Assembly (NCBI GenBank): GCA_013398955.1 | Contig: VWPU01008508.1 | Span: 124,001 to 188,000 of the forward strand | Source of the DNA: Callaeas wilsoni | Lineage: Eukaryota; Chordata; Aves; Passeriformes; Callaeidae | Direction: 5' to 3' | Length of the DNA: 64,000 nt | Shown here: positions 49,401 through 60,335 of the stretch, one piece after another | Position numbering within the stretch: the stretch's first letter is position 1 | Layout: every line of letters starts with the position of its first letter | Notes under the pieces: model-generated | The model's input: only the letters and a program-made list of their open reading frames with translations | Database searches by the model: none | Told to the model about the DNA's origin: nothing | Made by a program: the position numbers and the translations under genes

Positions 49401-50033
49401 TGAGATTGCTAAGACTGACAAAGGGTTGAAAATATATAAAGGAAAATTGTAAGTAGGCTCAGTAAGCAAAGAATCATTCTGCCTGTGGTCAGTGGACTGC
49501 TTGTGCTTTGTAAAGCATCTGGAAATACTCTACAAAATGATTATAAAACCCAACATGCCTGCAGACATCATCAGGAGCCAGTCCTTGATGGCACATATAA
49601 TTCATTCTGTTACTGCACATTAACCAAGCAATTTCAAATTATTAAACAGCGTCAATAAGGCAGTCCATGCCTGAGGTTTGGTTTTTCTCCAGATAAAAAT
49701 TCAGAACTTCATAAACTCAAAACCCATATCCAAAACAGCAACTGTCTGTGTAACGAGAATGGTCTTTAAAAGAGTAAATACACTGGGAGACTTCAGACTT
49801 AGAAACACCATGAAAAAATGAATAATCTCCTTTTTAACAATAGTTTCTAAGATAACATCAGGGACTAATTTGTGGCAGTGGACACATTACCTCTGCAGCT
49901 ATTGTGCTTGTGTTATGAGATGTGATTTTGATTCCAAGGTTTTCATTTGGATGATTGTTTGAAAAACATATTTATTTTTTAAAATGCTCTAATCAATCCT
50001 ACATTGTTGTATTTTTCTTCAAGTGTTTCTTGT

Positions 50034-50065
50034 AATCATATTACCATTTAATCATATTAGCATTT
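50034..50065. repeat. 16-bp tandem duplication
   Basis: AATCATATTACCATTT is followed directly by AATCATATTAGCATTT, one mismatch. Local slippage or duplication. Confidence 0.85.
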
Positions 50066-52183
50066 AAAAACTCCCAAACAAGATTCTTGAATTAACATTT
50101 TCTTGAGTTTTATTCAAATTTTAGCAAGTATCCAAAAAGTAGAGAAGTAAATGGAAATATTATTGTGAAAATGTAAAATGGAATGCAAGAATGGACTACC
50201 AACTTCCAGAAAAAGGGCTTACAAGGTCTTAGGTTCAGTAGCGTACATCTGCTTGCCCGCATAGACAGATGAAATGCAGATAGAGATCAGAAAATTTAAA
50301 ATCATTTCACATTGATTTATCCCTCATTCACAGTAGTGCCTACTTCTTTGAAGTAGAAACATGCATAGTAACACAGACACATGCACAGTTTATTCATTAG
50401 CTTCTCAAATAACAACTCATGCTGGCGAAACCTGACAGATGGATGCCTTGTCTTTCTTCCTTCAGAACAGAACAATTACTTCAACATACTGTAAATTTGT
50501 TTTCTGAAGAGTTTTTTTTTAGTACAAATGATAAAACACTTGTATTTGATAGCTTCCCCCCTCCCCCCCAAATTTAAAGTAAATTGCAGTATAAAAAGTA
50601 CCAACTAGCTGGACTAATCCTCTGCGTGTGAAATGTGTGTAAAGTTATTGATGTACATTAAAAAAAAATACTCTGGAAGTTTGGACTTTCTTCAAAGACC
50701 GTGAATGTGTTTTCATTTACACATTTGAGATTGCCTTACCCTGGACACTGATAATGTTATGGTTGTTTTTTCCTCAACAAGAAAATGCTAGATTTATTTT
50801 TCCCAATTGCTGAAAATAGATCTGAAAATCTAAGATGTTGGGTGTTTGTTCTACATCATAAGATAAAATTCAAATAATGTTCTCTAAATATATTATAAAC
50901 CAACAGTTTATCCTTTCCATTCAGTAATCATCCTTCCCTTTCTTATATATGGTGACATTGTAAGGTAAATTGTGCCTGATTAAGCCTGATGTTGAAGTTA
51001 AGAAAGATGTCTGAGGCAATTCAGCAATCAATGACTGCAAAAAATACGAGGCCTCTCTTCTTTCCTCCCTTACAGTGCTCTTTTGTATATCCACATCTGT
51101 GGGGTTTCTTTTTCCTGATGCAGCTTGTACTCTCTAGGTGCCTCTTTATGCCAGTTCAACTCACCAATCCTGCAACCAGTAATCCAGTGAAAAACTAAAG
51201 ACATTTCATCCACATGAGTTGAATTGACACACAGAAGGTTGCAACCAGCACCAGAGTGGAGCAGGGTAAGACACAAGTGCAGACAATTAGTTCTGTTTTA
51301 AAGAAGTTTCACGTGTATGTGCTTCCCTTCTACCTGCAGTATTTGGAGTATACTACGATCATACATGTGATCTCATAAAGCAGTTTAGCTCACGACTGGG
51401 TATTTTATTGTATTGAATAAGGAAACAAAGAAAAGCCCAACTAAACTGGGTTAAAAGTTTTTACTAAACTTTTAAACTGTTTTCCTAAAACCTTAAATTG
51501 TATTTTCAAAACCTTGACCTTTGTTAACGCCTACAATTTATTTCATCTACACTTTTTTTTTCACAATTTGTATAAATTTGTTTAAATGAAACAAAGGAAA
51601 GTGTTCCTATGACATGGTTGTTATTACAAACAGTATCTAGTAAGAGTTAATTTAAGTAATTTGTTGATTATTAGTCTTCTCAGTTTTAGCAGCAGCCTTA
51701 TAGAAAGACATTTGCATGGTTTATCTGTGTGTGAATATTTTTGGTCCTTCTTTGATACTTGTGGATGTCTCCCCTGCAGATAGCTGTCTTGCTTTCCTTG
51801 GAATTGGCTGAGAAAATGCTCTCAAGTGACGTTACAGTTTGTATATTCAGGTTGAATAGCTGAGAAAATGTACTTTCTACAAGTTTCAAAGTCCCCCCTG
51901 CTTGCTGTTGAAACAGTATTTATGAGCAAAATATACTCATTTGGCCATGAGCAAATGGATTGTTTTGTCTAAACATAAAAATGGACAGAATTCAACCTAA
52001 TGGTACATGAAATAACACTTTAGCAGGTGACAAAAGTGTCCTGAGATTTGTTGAGATTCCATATGTAAGATCATATGCTGAAGCTGCAGGTTAGCTGCAA
52101 ACTGCATAATGACCATGTGCAAGAATCATGTTGTGCTGTTATGGCTTAGATTTCTTGCCATGAGTCACTCTGAGGCCACGCAA

Positions 52184-52320
52184 TTAAAAAAGGAAAAAAA
52201 AGAGGCAGGTTGAGAAGGACTGAAGAGAGGGAAGGGTGGGGTGAAGAAAGGTAGAAAGGATGGCAGGAAAAAAAAGGGGAGGAAGGGAGGAAGCAAGCAA
52301 GCAGAGAAATGACCAGAAAG
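52184..52320. repeat. Purine-rich (GGAA/GAAA) tract
   Basis: About 135 bases almost entirely A and G on the plus strand, with GGAAGGGAGGAAGCAAGCAAG-like units at about 52275-52300. Polypurine tracts of this length can adopt triplex-type structures; here it is most simply a degenerate simple repeat. Confidence 0.8.
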
Positions 52321-53569
52321 ACTAGTCAAAAACATGTTCCAATACTAACGAGAAAAGACACTATCAAAGAATTATTCATAAGAAACACAACAACTCATCA
52401 TGTAGAAAGTGTTTGCTAGAGCTGAAGTATTATCAAGGTAATAACCTAAGGAAGATTTTTCCAAGAGTTAAAAAAAAAAAGTTTTGTATGGAACAGAATC
52501 TTCTTTCTTTCCACCTCGAAAATCACAAGCAAGCTAGCAAAATGCAGTCAGCAATAAAATAAGAATGCTAAAATTCAAAGAGAGGGGCTGTACCTATAAA
52601 TTAAAAAATAGACTAAAGTAGAGAACACTCAGTATCACTGTAGACAGCAAGGCAGAGATTGTGGTTATTTAGGCTGTTCACATGAAGTGCACAAGATTGT
52701 GGTGATAAAGTACAAGGAGATAATAGTTAAGGAGAAAACTGGCTGTGTTCTCAAAGCAGTTACACTTTCTGGGTTTGATCACATTTATTACTCAGGGAAG
52801 TGGACAGTGTTTGATTATTAACACTGGCTGTGATAAGGAAGCGACATTGTTCTGTGAAGGCAGAGCAGAGTCATGACCAGCATAGATCAACCAGGATGTG
52901 CAGGACGCTGCTTCTCTTTCACTGCCAGAACAAGCACATAAGCATTCACTGTTCAGGAGCAAGTAGGAAAGCCCTGGAATTTTAAAGACTGCTAGTGCTC
53001 ATTCTTTGCCTATGTGTGAGGAAGTTTATTTGCAGTTCAAGAGTTTCTTTCTTTAGGACTATTTATTGTCTTCTGTATGGTTTCAGAGCCAATGCTGGCA
53101 TGAATGGTTTTCAGCAAAATCTCTCCAATGAAAAATTTCCTATGTGTTGATGAAATTTCCTGTGTGTCTTACCTTTCACAGAAATCCTCTGGGCGAGTTC
53201 ATCTCAAAAATCAGGAGAAGACATAGCAAGGACTAGACTTCCTAAAGTTTTCCTAAAACATTTATTTTGACAGATGTTAGCAATACAGCTGTAATACTCA
53301 ACAAGTGATCTTCTTCAGAATCTTTTGCTTACAAGGTCTATACATTTCAAAATATTTTTCCACTTCAAATGCAATCAAATCCACAAATCAGATTCTTGCA
53401 TTTTTACCAGATCTTTAACAAATGCACTTATGGCTTACAGGAATGCTTTGAAATAGACAGTCCTAACATATTATCACAATATTTTCCTTTTTAATTTCTA
53501 AAAATACTCTTACAAATGAAGAAATGTTTTCTATCCATTATTTCTAGCAAGCCTGCAAGAACAAAAAAT

Positions 53570-53622
53570 TAGATTTATTTCAACAAACAATAATTTGATT
53601 TATTTCAACAGAGTAATGATGT
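53570..53622. repeat. Short tandem duplication around GATTTATTTCAACA
   Basis: GATTTATTTCAACA occurs at about 53572 and again about 24 bases later. A similar small duplication built on AAATTTCCT.TGTGT is seen at about 53133-53168. Confidence 0.7.
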
Positions 53623-56157
53623 AACTTATTATAAATTAAAAAAAGGACCTTCAAATGATTTCCTGTCAGTTTAGAATAGCTACTATGCAGGATGTCTTCC
53701 AATAATGTAATTACAACCTCAAACTAGACTTTACTAGCTATATAATATTTATAGCAAGGCCCTCAGGAAGGCTCTGGACATTTCTGGATATCAAACAGAA
53801 TGATGGACTTTATAGAATAATTTGAAACGTTAAAAGAAGATGAAGATCTATTTTTGCATAGTTGAAACCTCATACAGCGTGGGTCATACCAATACATTTT
53901 AATACAAGCCAAATTCTGAGGACAGGTTTGAATTACTTTTGAAAAAGTAGGAAAAATAGATTTAGGAAGAAGTATCAATGAACCAACACATATGCTAGTC
54001 TTTTGAGAAACTAGAACATAAGTAGCAGAACCTAAGGCAAAATAATGAGTTTGGTTCAAATACACTATGCTTATTAAAAAGAATAAGGATTGTTATCTCA
54101 GAACTGCCTGTTACAAACTTTGCAGCCTCAGCAGAACATAAAATGAACATTTTAATTCTACTACATTCATTACACAGCCTGCAGGGGCCATTTTGCGAAT
54201 CTTGTCCGACCTCCTGCATAGCACAAGCAACAAGACTGCAATGAGTTCAATCTCATTGGGAAGACAGACTGGGGAAGTTTTTCTTCCACAAGTCTGTGGT
54301 TTTATCACAGACATTCAAGAAGTTCTATGAGGCAGTTTGGGAAAAGATGGGAGTGGTAAGCACATAGCTGTAACTAGGCATATCTAGAGCTGTCATTCTG
54401 CTTAAACTTACACAGACGAATACTTCTTCAGAGGCCTGCCTGTGCTATGGACTCTCAGCATCTTTTTTATACAGTTAGAAGAGATCCCTGAAGAGAAACT
54501 CCATCAAATTCAATATGGCCTTCATTACATGGCATTTGTATACCTAAAATTATGGAATTTGGACTTTTATATAGCTCACGCTTTTAAAAATGCATTTAAA
54601 GTCTGTCTATCACATAAGAACCAAGGAAGAAAATTCCACTACTTTTCATACCTCACCAAGAAATACACAATACTGTTAAAACAGTGACAGAATCAAGAAA
54701 CTATTTATTTTATATACAAGTTTATAATCCAATACAATATCCAAAATAACCTTTATCTTCTATAATTCATATGAACTATAAGAATAAACTTTTCTATGCT
54801 ATTCCACTCGTGAATAATGTAAATTATTGAAAACTATGTCTTACAACCTTGTTGAGTCTCACATCTGCATCTATTTAGTCCTCAGAATTATTTCAAACTT
54901 TACTAACATCAATTTTCCAAAATGCTGTTATTAACTAATAGAGAAATATATTCAGACTTTTTACATGGATGCAAATTTTGGTATTACTTTACCAAAGCAA
55001 AATCATCCCTTCTAGAGTAAAAGCTTCTCCATATTCTTTGTTCTGTGATTTGACTTCTCAGAAGGATAAGTTGGGCATGTTTTCTTGCAAGGACGTTAAA
55101 TTAAAAGCTCTAGTTAAGCTTTTTTCTCCTCCATTTTGTGAAGATACAGATGGTGTAAGAACTAGCATTTTCAGTTTGATGGTAGTCCTGCACTGCAGTA
55201 TATTTCTCTCATGGCCTTCTACCTTGAGCAGTAAAATATTCCCCTCAGTTGATCCTTAAACACTGTGATGCACTGTGAATTTAGGCTGTAGCACATTGAT
55301 GGCTCAGCTTGCGCTCCATAAACACAGCGATGGACAGGTTTGGAAAATATGAAGTTAAAGTCAGTCTTGGTTATAAAGTAAACATTATGTCTATATTTTC
55401 TTTTTTTTCCTAATTAAATAATTTAATTTTAACATAATTTTAAACCTGAAATGGTAAAGGGCCTGAAAAATGCTTTCTTATTATACATGTTAAAGTTGTT
55501 AGGGGAATAGTGAGATGCAGTAGTGTAATTTTGCTGGTAAAAATTCATAAGGTTTCCCTCTGGCTAGAATGTAGTATTTGCTTTAAAATCAAACAATAAG
55601 TCAAACTGCTGAACAGAATAGGTAAGTTTATTACTTCTGATTATAAGAAAAGGATTATGGTTCCTCTTTTGGGCTTCCAAAGGCATCTTTAAAATTCCTA
55701 AGATAAATATGTTTGGTTCTCAATTCAGACACAGCATAATAACAAGTGACATATTTCAGGCAAAGATGTCAGTAAATTCTACAAACTAATTAAAAATTGT
55801 ATTTACAGAGATCACTTTCCCATCACTGAAATCTTGACAACCCTAGGGTGGAAATCAGCAACACTTACAACTAAAACACAGAAAGCAGTATGCTCAACAT
55901 GGAAATGTTGTGTTCCCTTGAAACCAGTAAAAATGTAGACAGGCAGAAAACATAAGCTCTAGTGCAATTTAGCCAGTACATTAGGTCAATGCTTCAAAAC
56001 AAATCTGTATCATTTTGCGTTTAGAAAAAATACACATAATGGCTAAAAGAATCAGCATGTATATCTGCATTGCATTCAGGGCCATTAGCCAAATGAGGTA
56101 GAGCAATCTACGCATTTGCACCTTGTTCCAAAACTGGAATGAGCAGAGCTGAAGTTG

Positions 56158-56162
56158 AACAC
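56158..56162. repeat. Target site duplication AACAC, left copy
   Basis: AACAC directly precedes the TGTCTT end of the family C LTR and is repeated at 56807-56811 after its GGCACA end. Confidence 0.75.
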
Positions 56163-56806
56163 TGTCTTAGGGTGATTCTATGACAATACTGTATTCTCCA
56201 TAGCCTGCTTGATCTCTAGTGTACCTTTAAATTGCAAAGAGGGGAGAGAGAAGCCGAGAGAACTTTTCAAAGCGGCCAGCTTGACCTTGTAACTAGAATG
56301 TTTTGCATTCTTTTCTCTCTCGATTCTGACAACAGTTGGTTGGTTAGAGGAATTTTGCTCTCTAGTCTCTTCGGCTTTCAGCGGAGAAGGGACTGTGATC
56401 TGCCTCAGCGGCTTCTTTTCCTTTTTGGACTGTTTTTGGCTTGCTTTTCATCTGATATCAGCTGTCATCTCCGGACCTGCTTGGCGGGACCCTCCAAGGG
56501 GATCGTCGGACCCTGCCTGGCCGGCCTGGCCCAGTGTAGGACTGCAGGTTTTACCTACAGAAAGAACTCTAAAATCCATAGTCCTCTTTTAGGGGACAGG
56601 GGAGGGGGTTACAATATCCTTTTTTCCACGTGACAGCGGGGGACTCTGTTTTGTTAAACAAATAGTTTTTTTCACTTTCACTCGAGAAATTATTTTCCCG
56701 AACCCGTGAGGGAGGTGCTGCCGGGGCCTGCTTGCCTGGCAGGCAAGAGAGAGAAAGACACCCCTCTCGGGTTGTTTCCTCCTGGATTTGTGTCCAAACC
56801 GGCACA
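56163..56806 (+). mobile_element. Solo LTR (family C), plus strand, 644 bp
   Basis: It starts TGTCTTAGGGTGATTC and ends CCAAACCGGCACA. The same sequence is found inverted at 30869-31526, and both copies diverge from their flanks exactly at these points. Perfect 5-bp flanking repeat AACAC. TG...CA ends plus a short target duplication identify an LTR; 5 bp is most usual for class III (ERVL-like) elements, although this is only suggestive. Gene-like GC content gives frames of up to 133 codons, but the corresponding frame in the other copy shows no protein-level conservation I can see. No internal retroviral genes remain. The centre near 56290-56370 differs most between the two copies. Confidence 0.82.
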
Positions 56807-56811
56807 AACAC
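56807..56811. repeat. Target site duplication AACAC, right copy
   Basis: Exact match to the left copy at 56158-56162. Confidence 0.75.
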
Positions 56812-58630
56812 TCCAGACTTACGTGCTTCAGGGCAACGGGGCTCGGCAAAGGTTATTGGTGCCTCACATCCCGTCCTAGACAGCAACTCCGCTTTGTCTG
56901 TCCTAGGCCTTCACAGAGCAGCAGCCTTACTGGTGTTGAAGAAAATGCTGAGGGTCTGAAAATCATCAAAGTATCTCCATGTGTAAGCTTTCTCCTCAGT
57001 CTCCCAAGCTGGAATGAACAGACAGTTTTTCTCTGACATGTTGGAGCTCACATTTCAGTTCTCATGCACATATTTTTCTTACAGGCAGCCCAAGGTCATG
57101 TTTTCATTTGTTACATTTTTGTACCCTGTTACAATTTAGCACATTCATAGTCTATTAAGACCCCAAGAACAAGTCTGTTGCAAGGATGTGTGTAAGATGG
57201 TGTGCAAAGGCCCCTGCAGAAGATGAGCTGATATAAAAATATCAGAGTGAAGGGCTGACTCCAGGCGTTTACTGCCAGAGGCTGCTCTTCCTGTCAGTGT
57301 AGGTGACGCTGAACAAATGAAGGAATGCAAGGTAATTGTATAATTTAAATAGACAAAATAGGACAACCACAAATCTAGGCATTAAAAAATATCTCACAGG
57401 AAGACTCTCAACTCTGTTTTGTCTGTTTTTCTTTTTTTTTTTTCCTGAGATGTTTATCCTCTTTTAGCCCTTTCTCAGACCTCATGCCAGAACAATGATA
57501 TCAAAAAATGTTACCAGCACAGTTATCTTACCTGTACAGATTATGAATGCTCTTCTACACAATTAATATATAATTTTAAACCAGTATTTGTTTTCATGTA
57601 TGTTTTTTAAATTAAGGTTAAAGTGAGTTAGTTTAAAATTAAGTCATATCATAAATAAAATTCTCATGTCATTTAACCTTAATTTATATTCTCCTTTTTT
57701 TTTACTTTCTTCAAAATAATTATCTTCTATATCCCTGTCATTCCCTTGGTAATTTCCTTCACTGCTTGATTTACAAAATGGTATTAAGAAGGGCAGTAGA
57801 GTATGAATGGGCTAAGATATAATAATTTTGTTTATTGTTTTACAGCTTATAGGGAGCAATTTGTTTTATGAAGCAGCAGAGAAGAAAACAGGCACTATTC
57901 TGGAAATTAAAGGTCTGCCAGCGTGATGCACAATTCTCTCCTGAATTGAAGATTAATTAAATACCTTTTAAAAAATCAAAGTAAATGTCAGAGAGCTGAA
58001 ATTAAAGAATATAGAATAACCATTACAAGCATAGCTAAGACAAAATAATTTAAAATATTATCATAAATAATGCTTCATTATATCTGAAAAAATAATCCTC
58101 TCTTTTTCAGGTCTGGGATTCCGCATAAACAGACATTGATATGGTAACAATGATATTTTGGTGTGCACTTAATTAATGTGGGTTTAGAATGGAGCATGTT
58201 GCTTTCCTCTCATGTATATTAAACTAACAATTTCCAAATAAATAACCAGGGAATTTATTCATGTAAATGGATTTGATTGATGAAAGTCCTCTAGAACTTT
58301 GTTTCTCTAGAGAAAGAGGAACTCTGAATGTTTTAAATTGAAAAGACACAGTCTGAAATACTGAAAAATTGTTAACTGTCAGGGCAAATGTAGGACATCA
58401 TGAATGAAATTTTTCTCCCACCAAAATACTTTTGCACTATTTCATGATTTAAGTGTTGACTGCTGAGGAAGTTAAGCCTTTTTTAAATAAAAAGGACCAA
58501 GAGACACTGGAAGGCTTCTTTTCAATTTGCATTTTGGTAAAGAGCACACTAGGAGGGGAGAAGGAAGAGTCTTAAACATTGTAAATACAAAAAGCAACAA
58601 AGAGTAGCTGCTGTCTTGCAGCGTTCTTTT
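56812..58630. other. AT-rich sequence without recognised genes
   Basis: The first 150 bases remain somewhat GC-rich and then give way to AT-rich sequence. A pyrimidine tract (T-rich) lies at 57425-57443. A 67-base stretch at 57846-57912 has an acceptor-like and a weak donor-like edge but is not recognised as an exon. No LINE or LTR landmark. Confidence 0.55.
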
Positions 58631-58738
58631 GCACTTTTCCTTCTCTATCCTAATGTTTACATGTGCCATTTTCTTTTTGCACTTTTCCTTCTCTATCCTA
58701 ATGTTTACATGTGCCCTTTTCTTTTTGCACTCTTCCTA
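58631..58738. repeat. 48-bp minisatellite, a little over two copies
   Basis: A 48-bp unit starting GCACTTTTCCTTCTCTATCC repeats at 58631 and 58679 with almost no change, and a partial, diverged third copy starts at 58727. Because 48 is a multiple of three, the 65-codon open frame over it (58616-58813) contains a repeated 16-residue hydrophobic block. The unit is pyrimidine-rich. This is most simply a young tandem duplication, not a gene. Confidence 0.9.
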
Positions 58739-60202
58739 GTCTTTTGTTTCACATTCCAGGTCTTTACATCCCCCTCTTCCTCTTCTACATATTTTCTTTT
58801 TGCAGCTTTTTAAATTTTCTAATTCCCCTGTTATAACTTCTGTACTGTAACTTTGTTTAGGTCATCAAGACGTTGAAGAGCTGTGTGAAAACATAACCTC
58901 ACCCTTTGCTTGCAAGCACTGGTGAGCACAGCCCAGCTAGGCTAGCACAACGCTCCTTTTAGGCAGAGACAGAGAGACTCTTTCCTGCCTTCTTTTGCTC
59001 ACTCAGTTGCTGTCTTGTCTTCCTTCCTGGATAGGGTTTTTAATGATTTATAATTGTTTACAGCCTCTAGGTTCTGGTCAAAAATTTCCCAGTATTCTGA
59101 AATGTCACATGCCCCACTTAGTAGACGAGGTAGTATTACATGATGACAGACAAGACTAAATCAAAGGCACTGCATACATGGATACTAAAATATTTTAGTG
59201 AACCTACAGATGAAAGAAGGATATTAAAGTCACTGAATACACTCTTCAAGGAGTCTTAAGCAGCAGAGAGCTGTGCTTAGGACATAGGCAAAGAAAAAAG
59301 GAGGAAATCAGATGGTGTATTGACTTGTGTTGATTAGAAACTCTTTCACTGGGCTTCTAAAGATAGATATTCTTTTGAGAAATGACAGGGGGTTTTAGCT
59401 CAGCAAGTATGTGCATTATGTGCATCAGACTTACTGAGAACAAATTCTTACTGTGAATTATCAGTCAAGCATCTCAGTTCTCTAAATACATCTACTTATG
59501 AATTTGCATTTGAACAGGATGTGAAGCTGAACTGTATGCATCTATTTTAGATAACATACTCAAGCTTTGAGGGAGAAAATCTTTTGCAGACCTACAAAAC
59601 TTTTATCATTTTTGTCTAATTTTTTTTGCTTGCCATTTTAAATATAAAAGACAGAAGCCTACTTCTAGAGGTAATTCACTGAGTTGTGGAGACAAGTAAA
59701 CAAAAATGTGAAAGAATAAGCATTATATTAATAATCCTTCTTTTACAGCTTGTTCATTTGTACATTTCAATGGATGCTGTTGTCATGTGTATGAGGATGT
59801 GTGTTTTATGAAATAGATTTTTAAGTAAGACAATGGAGATCAATTTTAAGATTGTATTTTACTGAAGTTTCTATTAAGCACATTTGGGAGGAACTCAAAA
59901 TAGCTGGCTATTGAATAAGATGTCCAGAAGGAAGTTTTAACAGTTGTGTCCTCTTTTAAATTGTCAAGAGAGCACAAAGCTTGCATGGCTTGAACAGATC
60001 TTTCAAAATACAACAGGAACAAAAAGGATAGGGAGCAGATAATTGATGATGTATTTCTACATCGGTCAGCTCCTGCTGATATTAATAAGCTGCTTCTAAA
60101 AGACCTTGAGGACCTTCAGGAGAAATTGGAGTCATGCTCACTTGCATCCATTTGTTTATTTTTGACATATCCGTCAAGATGATTCTGGTTATTTTTGTTC
60201 GC
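58739..60202. other. AT-rich sequence, nothing recognised
   Basis: The left part continues pyrimidine-rich to about 58810. No gene, LINE or LTR landmark follows. Confidence 0.6.
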
Positions 60203-60335
60203 AGGATCACAAAACAACAGAATGTTTGTGATTGGAAGGGACCTCCTGAGGTCACCTGGTCCAACACCCCTGCTCCACCACGAACACCTAGAGTCAGTTG
60301 CCCAGCACCATGTCCAGATGTCATTTGAACATCTT
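60203..60335 (-). mobile_element. CR1 LINE 3' tail, minus strand
   Basis: The plus strand reads 'ggatcacaaaacaacagaat', then GTGATTGGAAGGGACCTCCTG, 'aggtcacctggtccaacacc' and 'cctgctccaccacgaacacc'. This is the reverse complement of the last 130 bases of CR1. The terminal octamers are partly preserved at its left edge. Strongly 5'-truncated. Confidence 0.9.

Larger units (their letters stand above)
46403..56157. other. Repeat-poor AT-rich stretch of almost 10 kb without genes
   Basis: No LINE or LTR landmark and no recognised coding frame. Small features: a more complex portion at about 47560-47990 with antisense pairs of 61-69 codon frames; a 16-bp tandem duplication at 50034-50065; a purine-rich tract at 52184-52320; duplicated 20-24 bp units near 53133-53168 and 53570-53620; and an 81-codon plus-strand frame at 54442-54687 that I do not recognise. 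It is the longest stretch in the window without any recognised mobile element. Confidence 0.6.

Noticed and set aside
54442..54687. 81-codon frame preceded by a pyrimidine-rich AG
   Set aside because: It looked exon-like at first, but there is no good donor, no recognised protein and the composition is that of AT-rich noncoding DNA.
56232..56633. 133-codon plus-strand frame
   Set aside because: Inside the second family C LTR. LTRs do not normally encode protein, and it is not conserved against the first copy in any way I can see.
57846..57912. 67-base stretch between TTGTTTTACAG and a GT
   Set aside because: The acceptor is acceptable but the donor (AAAG/GTCTGC) is weak, and the translation is unknown. 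Such pairs are frequent by chance.
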